Shown here: positions 6,053 through 7,535 of the stretch, in pieces
Position numbering within the stretch: the first letter of the stretch is position 1
How the letters are laid out: each line of letters begins with the position of its first letter
From: an uncultured Prosthecobacter sp.
GTDB taxonomy: Bacteria; Verrucomicrobiota; Verrucomicrobiia; Verrucomicrobiales; Verrucomicrobiaceae
NCBI GenBank assembly: GCA_937941745.1
Contig: CALDGV010000503.1
Span: 1 to 7,535 of the forward strand
Direction: 5' to 3'
Length of the DNA: 7,535 bases
Program-made: the position numbers and the translations under genes
The notes under the pieces: model-generated
What the model was told of the DNA's origin: nothing
Databases searched by the model: none
Seen by the model: the letters and a program-made list of their open reading frames with translations, nothing else

Positions 6053-6571
6053 ATGCTCAGGCAAATTATCGGACAACCCAACGACGGGCACAAAGACACG
6101 CGTGCTGAGGCACCCGCGCCGGCTCCTGCAGCCGAACGCGCCCCCATCCTCTCCACCCCTGCTCCAGCGGCCACCCCACAACGCGCATCCACTTCTTCCT
6201 TCTCTATGACTTCCAGCAAAAACGTTCTTTCCAGTGATGTTGAGATCAAAGGCTCGATCAAATTCTCTCATGACCTGATCATTGATGGGAAGATTGAAGG
6301 TGAAGTCGTTTCTGACGGCAGCCTCACCATCGGCGAAAACGCCCTGATCAAGGGAGAGGTTAAGACCCGCTCCGTGATCATTTTCGGAAAAGTCGAAGGA
6401 AACATCACCGTCAACGAGCGCTGCGAACTCAAGAGCAACGCGATCCTGGTGGGTGACATCTCCGCCGGCACCCTTTCCATCGAAGAAGGTGCCACCTTCA
6501 TGGGTCAGTCCTCCGTGGGCAAAAAGCCGGATGCATCCAAGGCAGCCGCAGCTCTTCGTCCCCAGCCCTGA
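6053..6571 (+). CDS. Bactofilin (polymer-forming cytoskeletal protein, DUF583)
   Basis: Bactofilins polymerise without nucleotides into membrane-associated filaments that organise cell shape, stalks or peptidoglycan enzymes. This 172-residue product has three parts. A short N-terminal stretch, MLRQIIG, contains Leu and Ile and could act as the membrane-targeting peptide known in the family. A flexible Ala/Pro/Ser-rich tail follows, about 18-55. The bactofilin beta-helix core, about 57-153, has the repeating pattern seen in IKGSIKFS, IIDGKIEGEV, LTIGENALIKGEV, VIIFGKVEGNI and ELKSNAILVGDI. A short basic, Ala-rich tail ends the protein. Size and layout are typical and the domain looks complete. 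The ATG at 6053 is favoured by the N-terminal peptide; Met52 (codon at 6206) would give a bare core and is the alternative. A second bactofilin gene follows in the same frame after 27 nt, so the two are probably cotranscribed. Confidence 0.92.
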   Translation: MLRQIIGQPNDGHKDTRAEAPAPAPAAERAPILSTPAPAATPQRASTSSFSMTSSKNVLSSDVEIKGSIKFSHDLIIDGKIEGEVVSDGSLTIGENALIKGEVKTRSVIIFGKVEGNITVNERCELKSNAILVGDISAGTLSIEEGATFMGQSSVGKKPDASKAAAALRPQP

Positions 6572-6598
6572 TCTTCACCAGCGATTCCCCATCCCTTC

Positions 6599-7535
6599 GT
6601 GTTCAGAGGACTTTTCGGCCCGAAAAGTGACCGCCCAGCACCCCCGAAAGGACAAATCGAGGTGGTGTGTCCAACCTGCGGCGCGGCTCAGTATGAGCCG
6701 CGCCTTGTTGTTTCCACCTTTTGTAAAAAATGTGGAGTTCATCTTTCCATTCAGAAGGGCAAGGTGACCGCTTCCGGCGTCAGCCGGGCGGGCGGACGAG
6801 TGGACAACAGTGCCTGGGACACGCCTCCGGCCGCCCCCAAGCCGACGGCTGAGGCATCAAAGTCCGGCTCTGGCTGGCTCCCTGTTTCACCGCCAGCCAG
6901 AAATGGCTCGGGCAACCTCAAGCCGATTCAAGTGCCTCCTGAGTCGAGCGCTTCAGAGCCGGTCAGCGAGGTCTCGGATTTCGTGAAGCCGGTATCCAAG
7001 GAAGAGCAGGAGGAGGGCGGCTTCGGTGTCTTCCTCAAACAGCAGGTGGCACCTGAGACGACGACTGAACCTGCAGAAGAAACTCGTCCCGTAGAGACCA
7101 AGCCAGAAAGTGATCCTCCGGCGGTGCAGGAACGTGACACCGGCCTTATCCGCCGGCCTCAGTCCAACTCACCACCGCCGACCCCGGCTCCCGAGCCGAT
7201 GTCCGCCAGCACCCTGCAAAAGATGCGGGATCAGGGGGCTTACCGGAACGCCTATTTCAAAGACGCCGACTGCTTCGACTGCGGCCATAAGTTCAAGGTC
7301 GGCCGTTCCTCCCGCTCGGCCAACTGCCCGCAGTGCGGCTCCTACATCTCCATGGAGGATGTGGAGATCAACATGCACTCCACCCAGCCGATCAAGACGC
7401 GTGGAGATGTGCTCATCCGCAAGCGCGGCCATCTTTCCACCGACACGGTCGTCTGCCGTGACCTCCGCTGCCAGGGGATGGTGGAGGCCAACATCCAGGC
7501 ATCAGGCGATGCCGCCTTCCGCACGGTGGGCAACA
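6599..7535 (+). CDS. Zinc-ribbon bactofilin-like protein, partial at right edge
   Basis: The first 312 codons are visible and the gene runs off the window. The start is GTG at 6599; no ATG lies between the preceding in-frame TGA and the first domain. The N-terminus MFRGLFG resembles a bactofilin membrane-targeting peptide. A zinc ribbon follows with C24/C27 (CPTC) and C42/C45 (CKKC). Next comes a long Pro/Ser/Glu-rich, probably disordered linker (about 60-200). A second zinc ribbon has C225/C228 (CFDC) and C243/C246 (CPQC). From about residue 254 the sequence shows bactofilin-like beta-helix repeats (IKTRGDVLIRKRGHLS, LRCQGMVEANIQASGD), with two further cysteines, C286 and C291. It is probably an envelope scaffold partner of the bactofilin encoded upstream. 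GTG at 6662 is a less likely start because it would remove the N-terminal peptide. The bactofilin assignment rests on the partial C-terminal part and the neighbour. Confidence 0.78.
   Translation, partial: MFRGLFGPKSDRPAPPKGQIEVVCPTCGAAQYEPRLVVSTFCKKCGVHLSIQKGKVTASGVSRAGGRVDNSAWDTPPAAPKPTAEASKSGSGWLPVSPPARNGSGNLKPIQVPPESSASEPVSEVSDFVKPVSKEEQEEGGFGVFLKQQVAPETTTEPAEETRPVETKPESDPPAVQERDTGLIRRPQSNSPPPTPAPEPMSASTLQKMRDQGAYRNAYFKDADCFDCGHKFKVGRSSRSANCPQCGSYISMEDVEINMHSTQPIKTRGDVLIRKRGHLSTDTVVCRDLRCQGMVEANIQASGDAAFRTVGN
6610..6628. repeat. 19-nt inverted repeat at the start of the zinc-ribbon bactofilin gene
   Basis: ACTTTTCGG and CCGAAAAGT flank a single central C. In RNA this would give about a 7-bp stem with a 5-nt loop, beginning 8 nt after the GTG start codon. 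No T-run follows. It could limit ribosome access to the start, or serve as a protein-binding site. It falls within codons 4-10, so chance cannot be excluded. Confidence 0.4.
6680..6713 (+). terminator. Terminator-like hairpin inside the zinc-ribbon bactofilin gene
   Basis: GGCGCGGCTCA (6680-6690) and TGAGCCGCGCC (6694-6704) form a perfect 11-bp, GC-rich stem with a 3-nt loop, followed at once by TTGTTGTTT (6705-6713). This is the form of an intrinsic terminator. It lies 108 nt after the first bactofilin stop but within codons 28-38 of the second gene, between the two cysteine pairs of its first zinc ribbon. It may act as a conditional terminator that sets the ratio of the two products; this is inferred. 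Confidence 0.45.

Noticed and set aside
6053..7535. The two bactofilin frames as one gene broken by a nonsense mutation, since they share a frame
   Set aside because: The second has its own membrane-targeting-like N-terminus and first zinc ribbon, and the first ends with a complete bactofilin core, so two genes fit better.

Overview
The window reads like a chromosomal segment of a free-living, Gram-negative bacterium of moderate to high GC. The best guess is a Verrucomicrobiota or other PVC-group member. This rests on tandem bactofilin genes, one carrying zinc ribbons, on a secreted DUF1080 (3-keto-disaccharide hydrolase-like) protein, and on a LipM-like lipoate-family enzyme of a non-proteobacterial type. 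It is an inference from family content; no rRNA or other marker gene is present. No mobile element, CRISPR array, tRNA or rRNA gene was seen.

Left part: bases 1-436 hold no convincing gene. A polyprenyl-phosphate sugar-1-phosphate transferase (437-1852, minus) follows, probably for exopolysaccharide or O-antigen synthesis. Divergent from it are aroD (type I 3-dehydroquinate dehydratase, 1896-2612) and, 18 nt downstream, a lipoprotein-type D-Ala-D-Ala carboxypeptidase (2631-3668). A LipM/LplA-family acyltransferase (3675-4370, minus) converges on it with 6 nt between stop codons. A secreted DUF1080 protein (4508-5188, minus) lies upstream of that gene on the same strand.

Right part: a 216-nt divergent intergenic region carries a promoter-like sequence, a direct repeat and an inverted repeat. 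It leads into two small plus-strand genes: a ribbon-helix-helix-like protein (5405-5650) and an acidic 67-aa protein (5657-5860). After two hairpins and a near-consensus sigma-70 promoter comes a bactofilin (6053-6571). The same reading frame, after one TGA, then holds a second, larger bactofilin with two zinc ribbons (6599 to the window edge).

The envelope theme is strong: surface polysaccharide, peptidoglycan trimming and a bactofilin scaffold. The most unusual signals cluster at the bactofilin pair. The promoter is placed so that the first mRNA should be nearly leaderless. A perfect 11-bp hairpin with a U-rich tail sits inside the second gene, exactly between the two cysteine pairs of its first zinc ribbon. 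None of the nine starts in the window has a recognisable Shine-Dalgarno sequence.
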